Origin: Conservatibacter flavescens
Lineage (GTDB): Bacteria > Pseudomonadota > Gammaproteobacteria > Enterobacterales > Pasteurellaceae
Direction: 5' to 3'
Assembly: GCF_002795425.1 (NCBI RefSeq)
Contig: NZ_PHHA01000010.1
Span: 1-64,000 of the forward strand
DNA length: 64,000 bases
The notes below the pieces were generated by a model. It searched no databases. It saw only the letters and a program-made list of their open reading frames with translations, and had not been told where the DNA came from. The position numbers were made by a program, and so were the translations under genes. Shown here piece after piece: positions 54,856 to 64,000 of this stretch. The stretch's first letter is position 1; each line of letters opens with the position of its first letter.

Positions 54856-55895
54856 AGATTTTCCAAAAGTGCGGTCAGTTTTGCAAACACTTTTTCCGGC
54901 GCAAGGTCAATCAAACTTTGGTGATAGCCACCGTCCGCTTCACCTTTACGAATTTTGATTAAACCGCCCTCAATAGTGCGTAATACCACAGCTTTATCGG
55001 ACAGCGGCGGCGTATATTGCGGGCTAGTTGGACCATAACAGGCGATCAGCGGCTTATTTAAAGCGGCGGCAATATGCATTAAACCGCTGTCATTACTCAC
55101 CACTCCCACACAGTCGGCTATCAGATCAACGGCTTCGTTCAAGTTGGTCTTGCCGCATAAATTCAAACAATAAACTTGTTGGCTGTTATCTAATGTTGTT
55201 CGGATTTGTTCGCCTGCCTCTTGGTCTTTTTGTGAACCCAATAAATAAATCCCATAGCCCGCCTCAATCAACATAGCTGCTAATTTTGCATAATGATAAT
55301 GAGGCCAGCGTTTTGCCGGTCCAAATTCCGCACCGGGACAAAAACCAATCGCCGGACGGTTTTCAATAGGGGCAAAAAGTGCGGTGAATTTTTCTTTGGT
55401 TTTTTCCACCGCACTTTGTTCCACCTGTAGATAAGGGGTTGGGATCGCCAGTTTTTCCGCCGTCGGAATCGCCGCTTTTTCATAACCGAGAGCCACATAC
55501 CGCTGCACCATCATGGGATAATCTTTTTTATTATTGCGCAAGTCGTTCAGAAAAAAATAACGGCTTTCACCTTTCCAGCCCCGTCGCAGAGGAATCTTGG
55601 CAAACAGCGGAATAAACGCCGATTTCAGCGAGTTTGGCAACACAATCGCCATATCATACTGATTACGCAGTGATTTCCCGATACGATAACGTTCGGTGAG
55701 ATTAAATGCACCGTGTCCGATTGGCATGGTCAGCGCATTACGCACTTCCGGCATTCGCGCTAATAACGGTTTGCACCAATTCGGTGCGAGCACGTCGATG
55801 TGACAATTCGGATATTGCTCTTTTAGGGTTTGATATAAACTGTGCGACATCATCATATCGCCGACCCAAGATGGACCGATTATGAGGATATTCAT
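54852..55895 (-). CDS. waaF: LPS heptosyltransferase II WaaF
   Basis: Glycosyltransferase family 9 enzyme of 347 residues that adds the second heptose of the LPS inner core. The N terminus ILIIGPSWVGDMMMSHSLYQ is diagnostic, followed by RMPEVRNALTMPIGHGA, VLPNSLKSAFIPLFA, FCPGAEFGPAKRWPHYHYA and NDSGLMHIAAALNKPLIACYG. The start is the ATG at 55895 (MNILIIG); a longer reading from 55943 adds sequence outside the family and is rejected, although the ribosome site for 55895 is poor. A hairpin of inverted uptake sequences lies between it and hldD. Confidence 0.93.
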   Translation of the reverse strand: MNILIIGPSWVGDMMMSHSLYQTLKEQYPNCHIDVLAPNWCKPLLARMPEVRNALTMPIGHGAFNLTERYRIGKSLRNQYDMAIVLPNSLKSAFIPLFAKIPLRRGWKGESRYFFLNDLRNNKKDYPMMVQRYVALGYEKAAIPTAEKLAIPTPYLQVEQSAVEKTKEKFTALFAPIENRPAIGFCPGAEFGPAKRWPHYHYAKLAAMLIEAGYGIYLLGSQKDQEAGEQIRTTLDNSQQVYCLNLCGKTNLNEAVDLIADCVGVVSNDSGLMHIAAALNKPLIACYGPTSPQYTPPLSDKAVVLRTIEGGLIKIRKGEADGGYHQSLIDLAPEKVFAKLTALLENL

Positions 55896-55931
55896 ATTTT
55901 TATTTGCTATGTTGGTTGAAAGATAAAAAAG

Positions 55932-55968
55932 AAGTGCGGTCAAAAATCAAAAAATTTCTACCGCACTT
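55932..55968 (-). terminator. Inverted uptake pair between hldD and waaF
   Basis: AAGTGCGGT (55932-55940) and ACCGCACTT (55960-55968) pair across 19 bases, followed on the minus strand by CTTTTTTATC. It may end the hldD transcript or reduce read-through into waaF-waaC. Confidence 0.6.
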
Positions 55969-55975
55969 TATCACC

Positions 55976-56905
55976 CTAAATTGATTTATTTAACCACGCC
56001 ATATATTCCGCCACGCCTTCGGCAACGGTTTTAAACGGTTTATCATAACCTGCATTACGCAAGTTAGTGAGGTTGGCTTGAGTGTATTCCTGATAACGTG
56101 ATTTCAAATGTTCTGGGAACGGAATAGTTTCAATATGACCTTTGCCATGATGTTTAATCACGGCTTTTGCCACTTCCTCAAAAGATTCCGCTTTGCCTGT
56201 ACCTAAATTATAAATGCCCGATACGCCGTTTTTCCATGCCCAGAGGTTGACTTGAGCCACATCGCCCACATAAACAAAATCACGCAGAAAATGTTCGCTG
56301 CCGGCAAATAGTTTCGGATTTTCACCTTTTAAAATCTGATTATTTAAATGAAACGCCACGCTCGCCATTGAACCTTTGTGTTGTTCACGCGGGCCGTATA
56401 CATTGAAATATTTAAAGCCACACACCGGTGATTGCGCTTCCGGTAATAAAGCCCGCACATATTCATCAAATAAGAATTTGGAGTAGCCATATACATTCAA
56501 TGGACCTTCATATTGACGCCCTTCGATAAAATCGGTTTTATCTCCATAGGTCGCGGCGCTGGAGGCGTAGAAAAATGGAATTTGGCGATCAAGGCAATAA
56601 TGCAATAACTCTTTGGAATATTCATAGTTATTTTGCATAATGTATTTGCCGTCCCATTCCGTCGTAGCGGAACAAGCGCCCTCATGGAACACCGCATCAA
56701 TATCGCCAAAATCATCACCCGCAATGATGGAAGCAATAAAATCTTCTTTGTCGCAATAATCCGCAATATCCAAATCCACTAAATTAATGAATTTTGTGCC
56801 ATCTTTTAAATTATCTACCACTAAAATATCTTTGCGACCCATTTCATTGAGCGCTTTTACAATATTACTCCCGATAAACCCTGCACCGCCTGTTACAATA
56901 ATCAT
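55976..56905 (-). CDS. hldD: ADP-L-glycero-D-manno-heptose 6-epimerase HldD
   Basis: Extended SDR epimerase of 309 residues. It converts ADP-D,D-heptose to ADP-L,D-heptose, the donor for WaaC and WaaF. NADP-binding GGAGFIGSN is at residues 6-14, [20 protein letters not shown] near 30, the catalytic [13 protein letters not shown] near 138-150 and [20 protein letters not shown] near 167. The length and sequence are those of HldD (RfaD, GmhD). It precedes waaF and waaC, and the pathway enzyme gmhB is at 2982-3530. Confidence 0.95.
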   Translation of the reverse strand: MIIVTGGAGFIGSNIVKALNEMGRKDILVVDNLKDGTKFINLVDLDIADYCDKEDFIASIIAGDDFGDIDAVFHEGACSATTEWDGKYIMQNNYEYSKELLHYCLDRQIPFFYASSAATYGDKTDFIEGRQYEGPLNVYGYSKFLFDEYVRALLPEAQSPVCGFKYFNVYGPREQHKGSMASVAFHLNNQILKGENPKLFAGSEHFLRDFVYVGDVAQVNLWAWKNGVSGIYNLGTGKAESFEEVAKAVIKHHGKGHIETIPFPEHLKSRYQEYTQANLTNLRNAGYDKPFKTVAEGVAEYMAWLNKSI

Positions 56906-56949
56906 CGTGTTATCCTCTGTCTGTTAAATTAGCGCTATTGTAATAGATT

Positions 56950-57771
56950 TTACTGATAAATTCCAAAAATCGCACGAATATAACTCGCCACCGCTTCATC
57001 TTTATTGAGGCCGATTTGTTCAAGGGTTGGGCAAGCTTGTTTTAAACGCGGATCTGCATTGAACATCACACAGCCTTTCCCCACTTCCTGCAACATTTCT
57101 ACATCATTCATTCCATCACCAAATGCAATGCAATCTTGGGGCGTATAATCTCGACTCGCTAATAGATGTGTAAGTGCGGTACCTTTTGACACATTTTTAT
57201 TCATCACTTCCAAACAATTAGGCGTAGAAAAAGTAATCGCGGTCTGCTCTCCAAAGCGTGTCTTAAGCGCTTGTTCTAATTCAATTAAATCTTCCGCTGT
57301 CTTTCCAATAAAAAAGACTTTTTCTGTACCACGTCCATGATGATGACGAAAATCGACCACATCATACATAAACCCAGAGTCCTGATGATATTTGCGCAAG
57401 GCCGGTATATCAATATTAATAAACCAACCCTCGTCTTGATAACTGTTGACACAAACCCGTGTCGCATCAAAAGGCATATTCATGATTTCAAATGCCAATT
57501 TTTCCTCTAAATTATTGCTATAAAGTAAACTGCCTTGTAAATCATGAATTCTCGCGCCATTGGAGGTAATCATGGCGGCATTTTTCACATTAATCTTATC
57601 TAAAATTGACATGACATCCGTGTGGTTCCGCCCTGTGGCTAAAATAATATCTACATTTTTTTGTGCAAGCTTAGCAAGGGTATCAATGGTAAATTCACCA
57701 ATCACATGATTAGCATTTAATAATGTGCCATCAAGATCAGAAACAATGGCACGAAAAGGTAGATTTTGCAT
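56950..57771 (-). CDS. yigL: Cof-type HAD phosphatase (YigL family)
   Basis: HAD-superfamily sugar- or cofactor-phosphatase of 273 residues, type IIB cap. Motif I VSDLDGTLLN is at about residues 8-17, ATGRNH is motif-II adjacent, TSNGARIHD follows, the lysine is in NKNVSKGTAL and motif IV is FGDGMNDVEML. The EVMNKNVSKG and DCIAFGDGMND blocks follow H. influenzae HI0597 and E. coli YigL, a pyridoxal phosphate phosphatase. The start is the ATG at 57771 with AAGGA upstream; a longer reading from 57804 (MMDTP) is possible. It lies 44 bases before hldD, perhaps in the same transcript. Confidence 0.85.
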   Translation of the reverse strand: MQNLPFRAIVSDLDGTLLNANHVIGEFTIDTLAKLAQKNVDIILATGRNHTDVMSILDKINVKNAAMITSNGARIHDLQGSLLYSNNLEEKLAFEIMNMPFDATRVCVNSYQDEGWFINIDIPALRKYHQDSGFMYDVVDFRHHHGRGTEKVFFIGKTAEDLIELEQALKTRFGEQTAITFSTPNCLEVMNKNVSKGTALTHLLASRDYTPQDCIAFGDGMNDVEMLQEVGKGCVMFNADPRLKQACPTLEQIGLNKDEAVASYIRAIFGIYQ

Positions 57772-57919
57772 AACAATTCCTTCATCAATTGGAGTATCCA
57801 TCATAGCAAATCCTATCCATTGTCACTAGCTATTTTACATGGGCATCACGGCTTATCTTTCTCCAAAACACATCATTGAGAAAAGGCGTGATAAACACTA
57901 ACTTGATGACTATAAAGAA

Positions 57920-57947
57920 AAATCCCGAAACCTGCGTTCCGGGATTT
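57920..57947 (-). terminator. pckA terminator
   Basis: AAATCCCG (57920-57927) pairs with CGGGATTT (57940-57947) across twelve bases. On the minus strand a U-rich stretch follows. It lies 20 bases past the pckA stop. Confidence 0.85.
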
Positions 57948-57967
57948 AAGGTTTATAAGCGAGTTAA

Positions 57968-59578
57968 TCAGATTTTTGGACCAGCCGCGACTAGCGCTTT
58001 TCCTTCCTCTGTTCCTGTATATTTTTCAAAGTTTTTCACAAATCGTCCCGCAAGATCTTCTGCTTTAGCTTGCCATTGTGCTTTATCCCCATAAGTATCA
58101 CGCGGATCTAAAATAGCGGAATCAACACCTGGTAATGCTTTTGGCACGGCTAAATCAAAAATTGGCAATGATCCCATTTCTGTTTTCTCAATAGAGCCAT
58201 CAAGAATAGCATCAATAATACCGCGCGTATCTTTGATAGAAATCCGTTTGCCAGTTCCATTCCAACCGGTGTTCACCAAATACGCTTGCGCCCCAGAAGC
58301 CTGCATACGCTTCACTAGCACTTCTGCATACTGTGTCGGATGTAAGCTTAAAAATGCTGCTCCAAAACACGCTGAGAATGTCGGTGTTGGTTCAGTAATT
58401 CCACGCTCAGTACCCGCTAATTTTGCCGTGAAACCAGATAAGAAATAATATTTAGTTTGCTCTGGTGTCAGCTTAGATACTGGAGGCAATACCCCAAATG
58501 CATCGGCAGTTAAGAAAATCACTTTTGTTGCATGGCCTGCTTTTGATACTGGCTCAACGATATTCTCAATGTGATAAATTGGGTAACTGACACGTGTATT
58601 TTCTGTTTTTGAACCATCAGCATAATCTACATCACCATTCTCTAATACCACAACATTCTCTAACAACGCATCACGTTTAATTGCGCCATAAATATCGGGT
58701 TCATTTTCAGGTGAAAGATTGATGGTTTTCGCATAGCAGCCGCCCTCATAATTGAAGACCCCCTCATCGTCCCAACCATGTTCATCATCACCAATCAATT
58801 TACGTTTCGGATCAGTAGAAAGCGTGGTTTTTCCAGTACCAGATAAACCAAAGAATATGGCAACGTCCCCATCTTCACCCACATTCGCGGAACAATGCAT
58901 TGAAGCAATGCCTTGTAGTGGTAGGAAATAGTTCATCATAGAGAACATGCCTTTTTTCATTTCACCACCGTACCAAGTTCCGCCAATTAATTGCACCCCT
59001 TCAGTCACGTTAAAGGCGACAAAGTTTTCACTATTTAAACCCTGCTCTTTCCAATTCGGATTGGTCACTTTAGACCCATTTAATACCACAAAATCCGGTT
59101 TGAAGTTTTTCAATTCTTCTTCGCTAGGTCGAATAAACATATTTTTCACAAAATGGGCTTGCCATGCGACTTCTGTCACAATACGCACACTCAAACGTGT
59201 ATTCTCATTTGCCCCACAAAATGCATCAATCACAAATAAGCGCTTGCCTGATAATTGATTGGCCACGAGTGATTTCAAACTTTGCCATGTTTCTTGATTC
59301 ATGGGCTTATTATCATTTTTTACTTTATCACTTGTCCACCAAACGGTATTTTCGGTTTTCTTATCTAATACAATATATTTATCTTTTGGTGAACGGCCGG
59401 TGAAAATCCCAGTATCTACCGCAACCGCCCCTTGATTTGTTACGCGACCTTTTTCATAACCTTCTAAACCGGGTTTAGTTTCTTCTTCAAATAAGGATTC
59501 ATAACTTGGATTACGTACCACTTCTTTTACATCATAAATACCAAGCTCGCCTAGTTCTTTAATGATTTGGTCTGTCAT
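57968..59578 (-). CDS. pckA: Phosphoenolpyruvate carboxykinase (ATP)
   Basis: Enzyme of 536 residues that interconverts oxaloacetate and PEP: gluconeogenic in E. coli, CO2-fixing towards succinate in Pasteurellaceae. P-loop [11 protein letters not shown] is near residue 245, the metal-binding [20 protein letters not shown] near 263, substrate-binding [18 protein letters not shown] near 204, and [12 protein letters not shown] near 58. It follows E. coli PckA throughout. It has its own terminator, and two CRP-like sites lie upstream. AAAGGGG precedes the start. Confidence 0.97.
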   Translation of the reverse strand: MTDQIIKELGELGIYDVKEVVRNPSYESLFEEETKPGLEGYEKGRVTNQGAVAVDTGIFTGRSPKDKYIVLDKKTENTVWWTSDKVKNDNKPMNQETWQSLKSLVANQLSGKRLFVIDAFCGANENTRLSVRIVTEVAWQAHFVKNMFIRPSEEELKNFKPDFVVLNGSKVTNPNWKEQGLNSENFVAFNVTEGVQLIGGTWYGGEMKKGMFSMMNYFLPLQGIASMHCSANVGEDGDVAIFFGLSGTGKTTLSTDPKRKLIGDDEHGWDDEGVFNYEGGCYAKTINLSPENEPDIYGAIKRDALLENVVVLENGDVDYADGSKTENTRVSYPIYHIENIVEPVSKAGHATKVIFLTADAFGVLPPVSKLTPEQTKYYFLSGFTAKLAGTERGITEPTPTFSACFGAAFLSLHPTQYAEVLVKRMQASGAQAYLVNTGWNGTGKRISIKDTRGIIDAILDGSIEKTEMGSLPIFDLAVPKALPGVDSAILDPRDTYGDKAQWQAKAEDLAGRFVKNFEKYTGTEEGKALVAAGPKI

Positions 59579-59651
59579 AAATTACCCCTTTGTTAAATTT
59601 TAAAGTTAAGAATTTTATAGGGTTATTTTATGAGAATTACTACCTAAAAAA

Positions 59652-59727
59652 TGTTATATAGATCACTAAATAAGGAATTAATTAAAAAAAGTAGGGAAAT
59701 ATCGACAAGATCGTGATAAAGATCAAA
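59652..59727 (-). promoter_or_regulatory. Two candidate CRP-cAMP sites upstream of pckA
   Basis: TGTTA-TATAGA-TCACT (59652-59667) and CGTGA-TAAAGA-TCAAA (59712-59727) each match the CRP core at eight of ten positions. They lie 74-149 bases upstream of the pckA start. pckA is CRP-activated in related bacteria, so at least one is probably real. Confidence 0.5.
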
Positions 59728-59757
59728 GTTTTCTCAATAAAAGGATTTGAAATAGCA

Positions 59758-59782
59758 ATGGGGTTGATTCATTCAACCCCAT
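59758..59782 (-). terminator. Terminator of the hem operon
   Basis: ATGGGGTTGA (59758-59767) and TCAACCCCAT (59773-59782) form a perfect 10-bp stem with a five-base loop, just past the hemY stop codon on the minus strand. Confidence 0.85.
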
Positions 59783-59788
59783 TATTCA

Positions 59789-61069
59789 TTATTTTTGTGG
59801 CAAAAGTGCGGTCGTTTTTTCTGAATTTTCTGCGGTGTCCGCAGTCTTAATGGTCTGTGTGTCCATCGCATTTTTTAAACTTTGTTCACGCACTTGTTGA
59901 ACAGCTGCCATGTCATTAACCTGTTCAAATACATAAGCGGCCATCGTTGCATCATTTTCGTTTGCACAGTGAGTCACCGCAATGACTTGTTTAAAGACCT
60001 CACTTGCTTTCTCGAATTCGGCATTACGTGCATACAAATACCCTAATGCACGATGAATCTCGCATTTTGGTTTGTCTTGAGACATATTATGAATGCGTTT
60101 TTCTAATAGCTTAATTAATTTACTACTGTCCATAGGCTGCAAACGCGTAATCTGTGCAAATAATTCTCTCGCCTCGTCGCTGCCATCTTGTACTTTCTTC
60201 ACAGCTTCAAGGGTCAATTCATAGGCTGACTCATGATCATTACAATCAATTAAACGACGAATTAAGCCAATTTTGACATACAAATTATGTCGACGTTGGC
60301 GAGATTGGTTATGCCACCAGTCTAACAAGCCATCTTGACCTTCTTCATTCATCTTCTCATCAAGCAATCCATCTACCACTTGGTGCTCAAGGGTAGTAAA
60401 TGCCTCGCCGGAATATAAATCGCTACGCTCAATTTTATCCAGTAAATCATCAAGGGACTGATAGGCTTTGGATTGTAAATAAATCTCAGTCGCTAATTTT
60501 AACACTTCCGGGTTGCGCGGTGCCATTACCAGTAAACTATCTACAGAACTGCGCGCTGCCGGCAATTTATTCTGTTGCATCATAATACGGGTTCTAGCAA
60601 TTTCTAAGGCAAGGTTATCCGAGCCCGCTAATTCCGTTGCCTCAATAAGATATTTATTGGCGGAGAACTCATCACCACGCTGTTGTGCTGCTTCAGCTGC
60701 TTTAATGAAATTCAAAATAGGCTCTTCAGAATGCTTCGCATTTTTGCCAATTAATTTCTCAGCTTTAGAATAATCACCCGCATCCATGCGCATTAACCCT
60801 TCTAGAGTTTGTTTTTGCGCTTTTTTACGTTTTCTACGAGCAAACCAACTATAAGTATTACTACTTAGACGTAAGAAACGGGTGACAACCCATTCAATCA
60901 AATAAATAACCCCCAGCGCAATCACAAAGAAAATGACTAAGGTCGTTAAACTCATTTCAATACTATAGCTAGCGGTTTCAATCAGAACATAACCTTGTTT
61001 ACCGGCTAAATAAGGCCCCGCAATTAACCCCGCGAGTAACACTAGCATTAGAAATAGTACTCTTAACAT
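59789..61069 (-). CDS. hemY: HemY-type haem operon protein
   Basis: Inner-membrane protein of 426 residues. Two N-terminal helices (residues about 3-20 and 40-65) are followed by a cytosolic or periplasmic tetratricopeptide-like region: [77 protein letters not shown]. This is the gammaproteobacterial HemY_N protein, not the protoporphyrinogen oxidase called HemY in Bacillus. It lies at the end of hemC-hemD-hemX-hemY; its exact role in haem synthesis is unsettled. An uptake sequence lies inside the C-terminal codons. Confidence 0.9.
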   Translation of the reverse strand: MLRVLFLMLVLLAGLIAGPYLAGKQGYVLIETASYSIEMSLTTLVIFFVIALGVIYLIEWVVTRFLRLSSNTYSWFARRKRKKAQKQTLEGLMRMDAGDYSKAEKLIGKNAKHSEEPILNFIKAAEAAQQRGDEFSANKYLIEATELAGSDNLALEIARTRIMMQQNKLPAARSSVDSLLVMAPRNPEVLKLATEIYLQSKAYQSLDDLLDKIERSDLYSGEAFTTLEHQVVDGLLDEKMNEEGQDGLLDWWHNQSRQRRHNLYVKIGLIRRLIDCNDHESAYELTLEAVKKVQDGSDEARELFAQITRLQPMDSSKLIKLLEKRIHNMSQDKPKCEIHRALGYLYARNAEFEKASEVFKQVIAVTHCANENDATMAAYVFEQVNDMAAVQQVREQSLKNAMDTQTIKTADTAENSEKTTALLPQK

Positions 61070-61084
61070 AATTTATTTCTCCTA

Positions 61085-62737
61085 CTATTGTTGTTCTGTT
61101 GACTCAGTCTCAACAGTATCCGATGATGTATCAGGCTCTGGCTCAGACTCGATAGAGAGTTGCTCATTAGGTTGGTTCATTGGCTCAACCTCTGGAGAGG
61201 CCTCTTTTGAATCTGATGCTTGCGTTTCATCTGATGCGGTAGTTGTTTCAGCTGGCTTTTGTTCTACTGGCTGTGTATCTTGGCTAACATTTCCGTCTTG
61301 AGGCGCATTTTTTTCAGGTTCAGCACTACTTTTTGGGGTAGCTTCTGCACTGTCTTCTTTTAACGCTTTGTCTGCTTCGATAGAAATAGGTTTAACCTCA
61401 TGCCCTTGTCGATTTAGCAATTCATCAAGCAAAGTCAAACTACTTAGTTTATGTGGCACATCCACATAAATTGAGACATCAGATAACTCATCAATCTCTT
61501 TTAAGAAATTCTCTGCCACTGGAGTAGAAGTATCAAAATAGCTTCTTACCCAAGAAGATACCGCTTCTAATGACTGTTTATAAAGTTCATTTTGCTGTCT
61601 AGGTACAGCTAAAATTGCGATTTGTAGACGTAAACGGATATTTTCGCGTAAATATACATCTTGATTTGGTGCTAGCAATACTTTTTCCTGCGAGCCTTTC
61701 GGTGTCACACGGATAAAATGATTCAAGAATGAACTCGCACTTTTCTTTAAATTATTTTCCCAATCTGCCACAGAATCTGATAATTGATCATTAGCTTGAG
61801 CGCTCTCACCAAAATTCACATTCAACACATTTAACTCATCAATCGTATTCGCAAGTTGCGAAAGACGTTGCATAATCGCATTTTGATCAACATTATTCAC
61901 TGATAATAATTGTTTTAGATCGTTATTTAAGGCTGCACGAACTTCAAAAACGCGTGGATCAGATACTTGTTCTAAGCTTTCTGCCACTACTTTCAATAAT
62001 TCAATACTGGTATCAACATCATTATCTAATACCAATTTACGCAATGCGTTGCTTAATAGAAAATCCGCTTCAGATAAAATCCAATCATTAGGCTCCGTTT
62101 TCAAATTATTGCTCAATGTTGTCACTTTATCCTGCAAAGTCTTCACTTCTGTTTGCTTGGCTTCAAATGCACTTTCTAACTTAGCAAGTTTATCTTCGAG
62201 GCCCTGATAATCCGTTGTTAATTTACCCAACTCCGCGCGCTCTTTCTCAAAACTTGGTATTTCTACCGTCTCGCCCTTATCAGTGCTAGCTGGTTTACTC
62301 TCAAGTGCGGTCAATTTCTGCTGAATTGAAGTCAGTTGTTGCTGGCCAAAATAATAACCTGCGCCCCCAACACCAAGCGCAATAAGGATAGCTAAAATCG
62401 CTAATCCTGCACCACTTTTTTTCTGCACAACGGTGTTATTTTGTGCTGCTGACTTATTCACCTTTTCTCCAGACGTTGTTTGCTCAGTTTTTTGTTTTTC
62501 CGTCTTAGCCATTTTAGAAGAGGCTTCCACTTTTTTTTCGTTAGATGTCGAAGCCCGATCATTTGTTGTAGGCTTTTTTTCACTTTCCATATCTGTTTTT
62601 ACTCCCTGCTTAGCTTCGGTTTGGTTTGTTGACTGTTCAGCATTAGCTGGCGTTGATTTTGACTCATCAACGGAAGTTTCATTCGATTGAACAGCAGGTT
62701 TATTTCGATTCTCAAAAGATTTTCTATTTCTTGTCAT
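61085..62737 (-). CDS. hemX: HemX-type haem operon membrane protein
   Basis: Single-pass inner-membrane protein of 550 residues. A long hydrophilic Lys/Glu/Thr/Ser-rich N terminus (about 1-105) precedes one helix (GAGLAILAILIALGVGGAGY). A coiled coil follows (ALESKPASTDKGETVEI... and GKLTTDYQGLEDKLAKLESA), then the conserved HemX domain (LLSNALRKLVLDND, DPRVFEVRAALNNDL, LRLQIAILAVPRQQNELYKQ). The C-terminal about 100 residues are again Glu/Ser/Thr-rich. HemX was once called a uroporphyrinogen methylase, which lacks support. The start is the ATG at 62737; a GTG twelve bases upstream lies in the ribosome site. It follows hemD by 27 bases. Confidence 0.88.
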   Translation of the reverse strand: MTRNRKSFENRNKPAVQSNETSVDESKSTPANAEQSTNQTEAKQGVKTDMESEKKPTTNDRASTSNEKKVEASSKMAKTEKQKTEQTTSGEKVNKSAAQNNTVVQKKSGAGLAILAILIALGVGGAGYYFGQQQLTSIQQKLTALESKPASTDKGETVEIPSFEKERAELGKLTTDYQGLEDKLAKLESAFEAKQTEVKTLQDKVTTLSNNLKTEPNDWILSEADFLLSNALRKLVLDNDVDTSIELLKVVAESLEQVSDPRVFEVRAALNNDLKQLLSVNNVDQNAIMQRLSQLANTIDELNVLNVNFGESAQANDQLSDSVADWENNLKKSASSFLNHFIRVTPKGSQEKVLLAPNQDVYLRENIRLRLQIAILAVPRQQNELYKQSLEAVSSWVRSYFDTSTPVAENFLKEIDELSDVSIYVDVPHKLSSLTLLDELLNRQGHEVKPISIEADKALKEDSAEATPKSSAEPEKNAPQDGNVSQDTQPVEQKPAETTTASDETQASDSKEASPEVEPMNQPNEQLSIESEPEPDTSSDTVETESTEQQ

Positions 62738-62764
62738 TTTGATTCTCACTTAATGATTAAATGA

Positions 62765-63514
62765 TTAACTGGCCAGCACTGCATCAAAGAGTGTCGCATT
62801 ATCTACACGCTTCGCTACAATCACATTATCCCACCCAGCCACTCGTGCCATATTGGCAATACGTTCACTTACGGTAATCAATCGGCAACTTTTCAACCAA
62901 TTATGTTCGCTTTTTGGCACAAAATCCATAAGGTATGTCAACATTTCACCACTTGTAATCACAATTTGGCTAATACCCGCTCGAATACACATACTCGTTT
63001 GTTCCACATTATCATACTCAATCGGTTGACGTTGATAACATTCTATAATATCAAGCTGAGCACCTCGCTGTCGGACTTCAGTAGAGAACAACTCACGTCC
63101 TCCATTCCCCCTTAATAGCAATACTCGCTTATCTTGTAACGCATTGTATGACATGCTGGGCAATGCTAACAGTCCCTCACTGGTTTCTTTATCATAAGGG
63201 TAGCTTACACTTTGTTCCGACAAAGCAGAAAAATGCTCTGCTGTTCTCTGCCCAACAGCAAAATAACACAAATCATTGCGCCAATGAAAGCCGGTTGCGG
63301 TTAACGTTTGATGAGCAAATTCAATCGCATGACGAGACACCGCTACAACATAATCCCCTGCTTTTAACTGACACAACTTTTGCGACAGCAAGTTTAATTC
63401 CGTACCCGACTCAATGCGAAAAAAAGGCAAATGTAATGCCGCCACACCAACTTTATTCAATCTTTCTGTTAAATTAACACCTTGTTCACCTGGACGCGCA
63501 ACTAATACGGCCAT
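62765..63514 (-). CDS. hemD: Uroporphyrinogen-III synthase HemD
   Basis: Enzyme of 249 residues that closes and inverts ring D of hydroxymethylbilane to give uroporphyrinogen III. The sequence is variable across bacteria, but VLVARPGEQGVNLTERLN at the start, YVVAVSRHAIEFAHQTL, CYFAVGQRTAEHF, VLLLRGNGGRELFS and IVITSGEMLTYLMDF are typical. It lies between hemC (12-base gap) and hemX. TAGGAG precedes the start. Confidence 0.92.
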   Translation of the reverse strand: MAVLVARPGEQGVNLTERLNKVGVAALHLPFFRIESGTELNLLSQKLCQLKAGDYVVAVSRHAIEFAHQTLTATGFHWRNDLCYFAVGQRTAEHFSALSEQSVSYPYDKETSEGLLALPSMSYNALQDKRVLLLRGNGGRELFSTEVRQRGAQLDIIECYQRQPIEYDNVEQTSMCIRAGISQIVITSGEMLTYLMDFVPKSEHNWLKSCRLITVSERIANMARVAGWDNVIVAKRVDNATLFDAVLAS

Positions 63515-63526
63515 AGAAAACTCCTA

Positions 63527-64000
63527 TTATGCTTGTGTTAACGCCGACAGCAACGAACCAGCCCCTTGCGCTAATAATTGCTTAGCCACTGAGATGCCCA
63601 AATCTTCGGCATTTTCGACCGCACTTTTACCTTCTGCGCGCACAATACGTGTACCATCTATGGAGCCAACTAATGCTCGTAAATAGAGTTCCCCTCCCTC
63701 AAAAACTGCATAGCCCCCAATAGGCACTTGGCAACCACCTTGTAAATAACTATTCATCGCACGTTCTGCCAACACACAATATGTCGTATATTGATCAGCA
63801 AGCGGAGCGAGCAATTCTTGTGTTACCTGATCATCTAAACGACATTCGATACCAACTGCACCTTGACCCGCCGCTGGCAACGAAATTGATGTTTCAATAA
63901 AAGAAGTAATACGCTCTGCTAAACCCAAACGAATAAGCCCCGCTGCAGCTAAAATAATGGCATCATAATCACCATTATCTAGTTTACTTAAACGCGTTCC
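63527..64000 (-). CDS. hemC: Porphobilinogen deaminase HemC, 5' part outside the window
   Basis: C-terminal 157 residues of hydroxymethylbilane synthase; the frame stays open to the right edge. Visible blocks are [21 protein letters not shown], split here as [15 protein letters not shown], then [14 protein letters not shown] and the dipyrromethane-cofactor cysteine region [15 protein letters not shown]. It builds hydroxymethylbilane for HemD and is the first gene of the hem operon. The annotated part starts at base 64000 in frame; the true start lies beyond the window. Confidence 0.95.
   Translation of the reverse strand, partial: GTRLSKLDNGDYDAIILAAAGLIRLGLAERITSFIETSISLPAAGQGAVGIECRLDDQVTQELLAPLADQYTTYCVLAERAMNSYLQGGCQVPIGGYAVFEGGELYLRALVGSIDGTRIVRAEGKSAVENAEDLGISVAKQLLAQGAGSLLSALTQA

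Noticed and set aside
1-64000. CRISPR arrays, tRNA genes, prophage or replication origin
   Set aside because: No regularly spaced repeats, no recognisable cloverleaf, no phage genes and no DnaA-box cluster were seen.

Overview
The window is a 64 kb piece of an AT-rich chromosome from a member of the Pasteurellaceae (Haemophilus / Aggregatibacter / Pasteurella clade). The strongest evidence is the repeated 9-mer AAGTGCGGT / ACCGCACTT, the Haemophilus influenzae-type DNA uptake signal. It occurs throughout, both inside genes and as facing inverted pairs that look like terminators. Gene content agrees: an Fbp/Hit iron transporter of the Mannheimia kind, Na+ oxaloacetate decarboxylase, PEP carboxykinase, heptose LPS genes and hemCDXY. 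I cannot fix the species. No tRNA, CRISPR array, transposase or prophage was seen.

Layout. 1-144: promoter, hairpin and boxA of a ribosomal RNA operon reading leftwards out of the window. 280-2873: metNIQ methionine importer with a MetJ-type operator, divergent from gmhB (2982-3530). 3616-12130: a ROK-family regulator divergent from a CRP-site-preceded polyol operon (dehydrogenase, FGGY kinase, ABC importer, lone PTS EIIB domain, ribitol 2-dehydrogenase). The ABC ATPase gene of this operon has an in-frame stop. 12163-14835: hexose-phosphate antiporter uhpT with an orphan periplasmic binding protein. 15008-22394: fhuCDB, a PvdE/YojI-like ABC exporter and a TonB-dependent siderophore receptor. 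22524-25482: marC, yheS, emrE. 25587-27202: a HipBA-type toxin-antitoxin pair with two palindromic operators. 27277-31707: recX and the fbpABC (hitABC) ferric iron importer with a Fur box. 31865-36547: SIMPL-domain protein, slyD, corA with a structured leader, ypfJ, and two tandem SnoaL-like secreted proteins. 36619-40370: phytase-esterase-like protein and an autotransporter. 40507-45473: ilvC/ilvY, rarD, yjgR. 45565-48972: oadGAB. 49121-53765: ilvL-ilvG-ilvM-(phosphatase)-ilvD with a classical attenuator. 53902-57771: hldD-waaF-waaC and yigL. 57968-59578: pckA. 59789-64000: hemC (partial)-hemD-hemX-hemY.

How it works together. Much of the window concerns nutrient capture: methionine, polyols, sugar phosphates, hydroxamate siderophores and free Fe3+. 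Candidate CRP sites precede the polyol operon, uhpT, the fbpA/SIMPL intergenic region and pckA, so carbon status probably co-ordinates several of these loci. Branched-chain amino acid synthesis is split into an IlvY-controlled ilvC and an attenuated ilvGM-ilvD operon. The least ordinary items are the stand-alone EIIB domain in an ABC-type polyol operon, the broken ABC ATPase beside intact partners, the orphan binding protein beside uhpT, a MetQ without a lipobox, the exporter inside the siderophore uptake operon, and two overlapping alternative stems ahead of corA. I saw no wholly new multi-gene system that I could defend.
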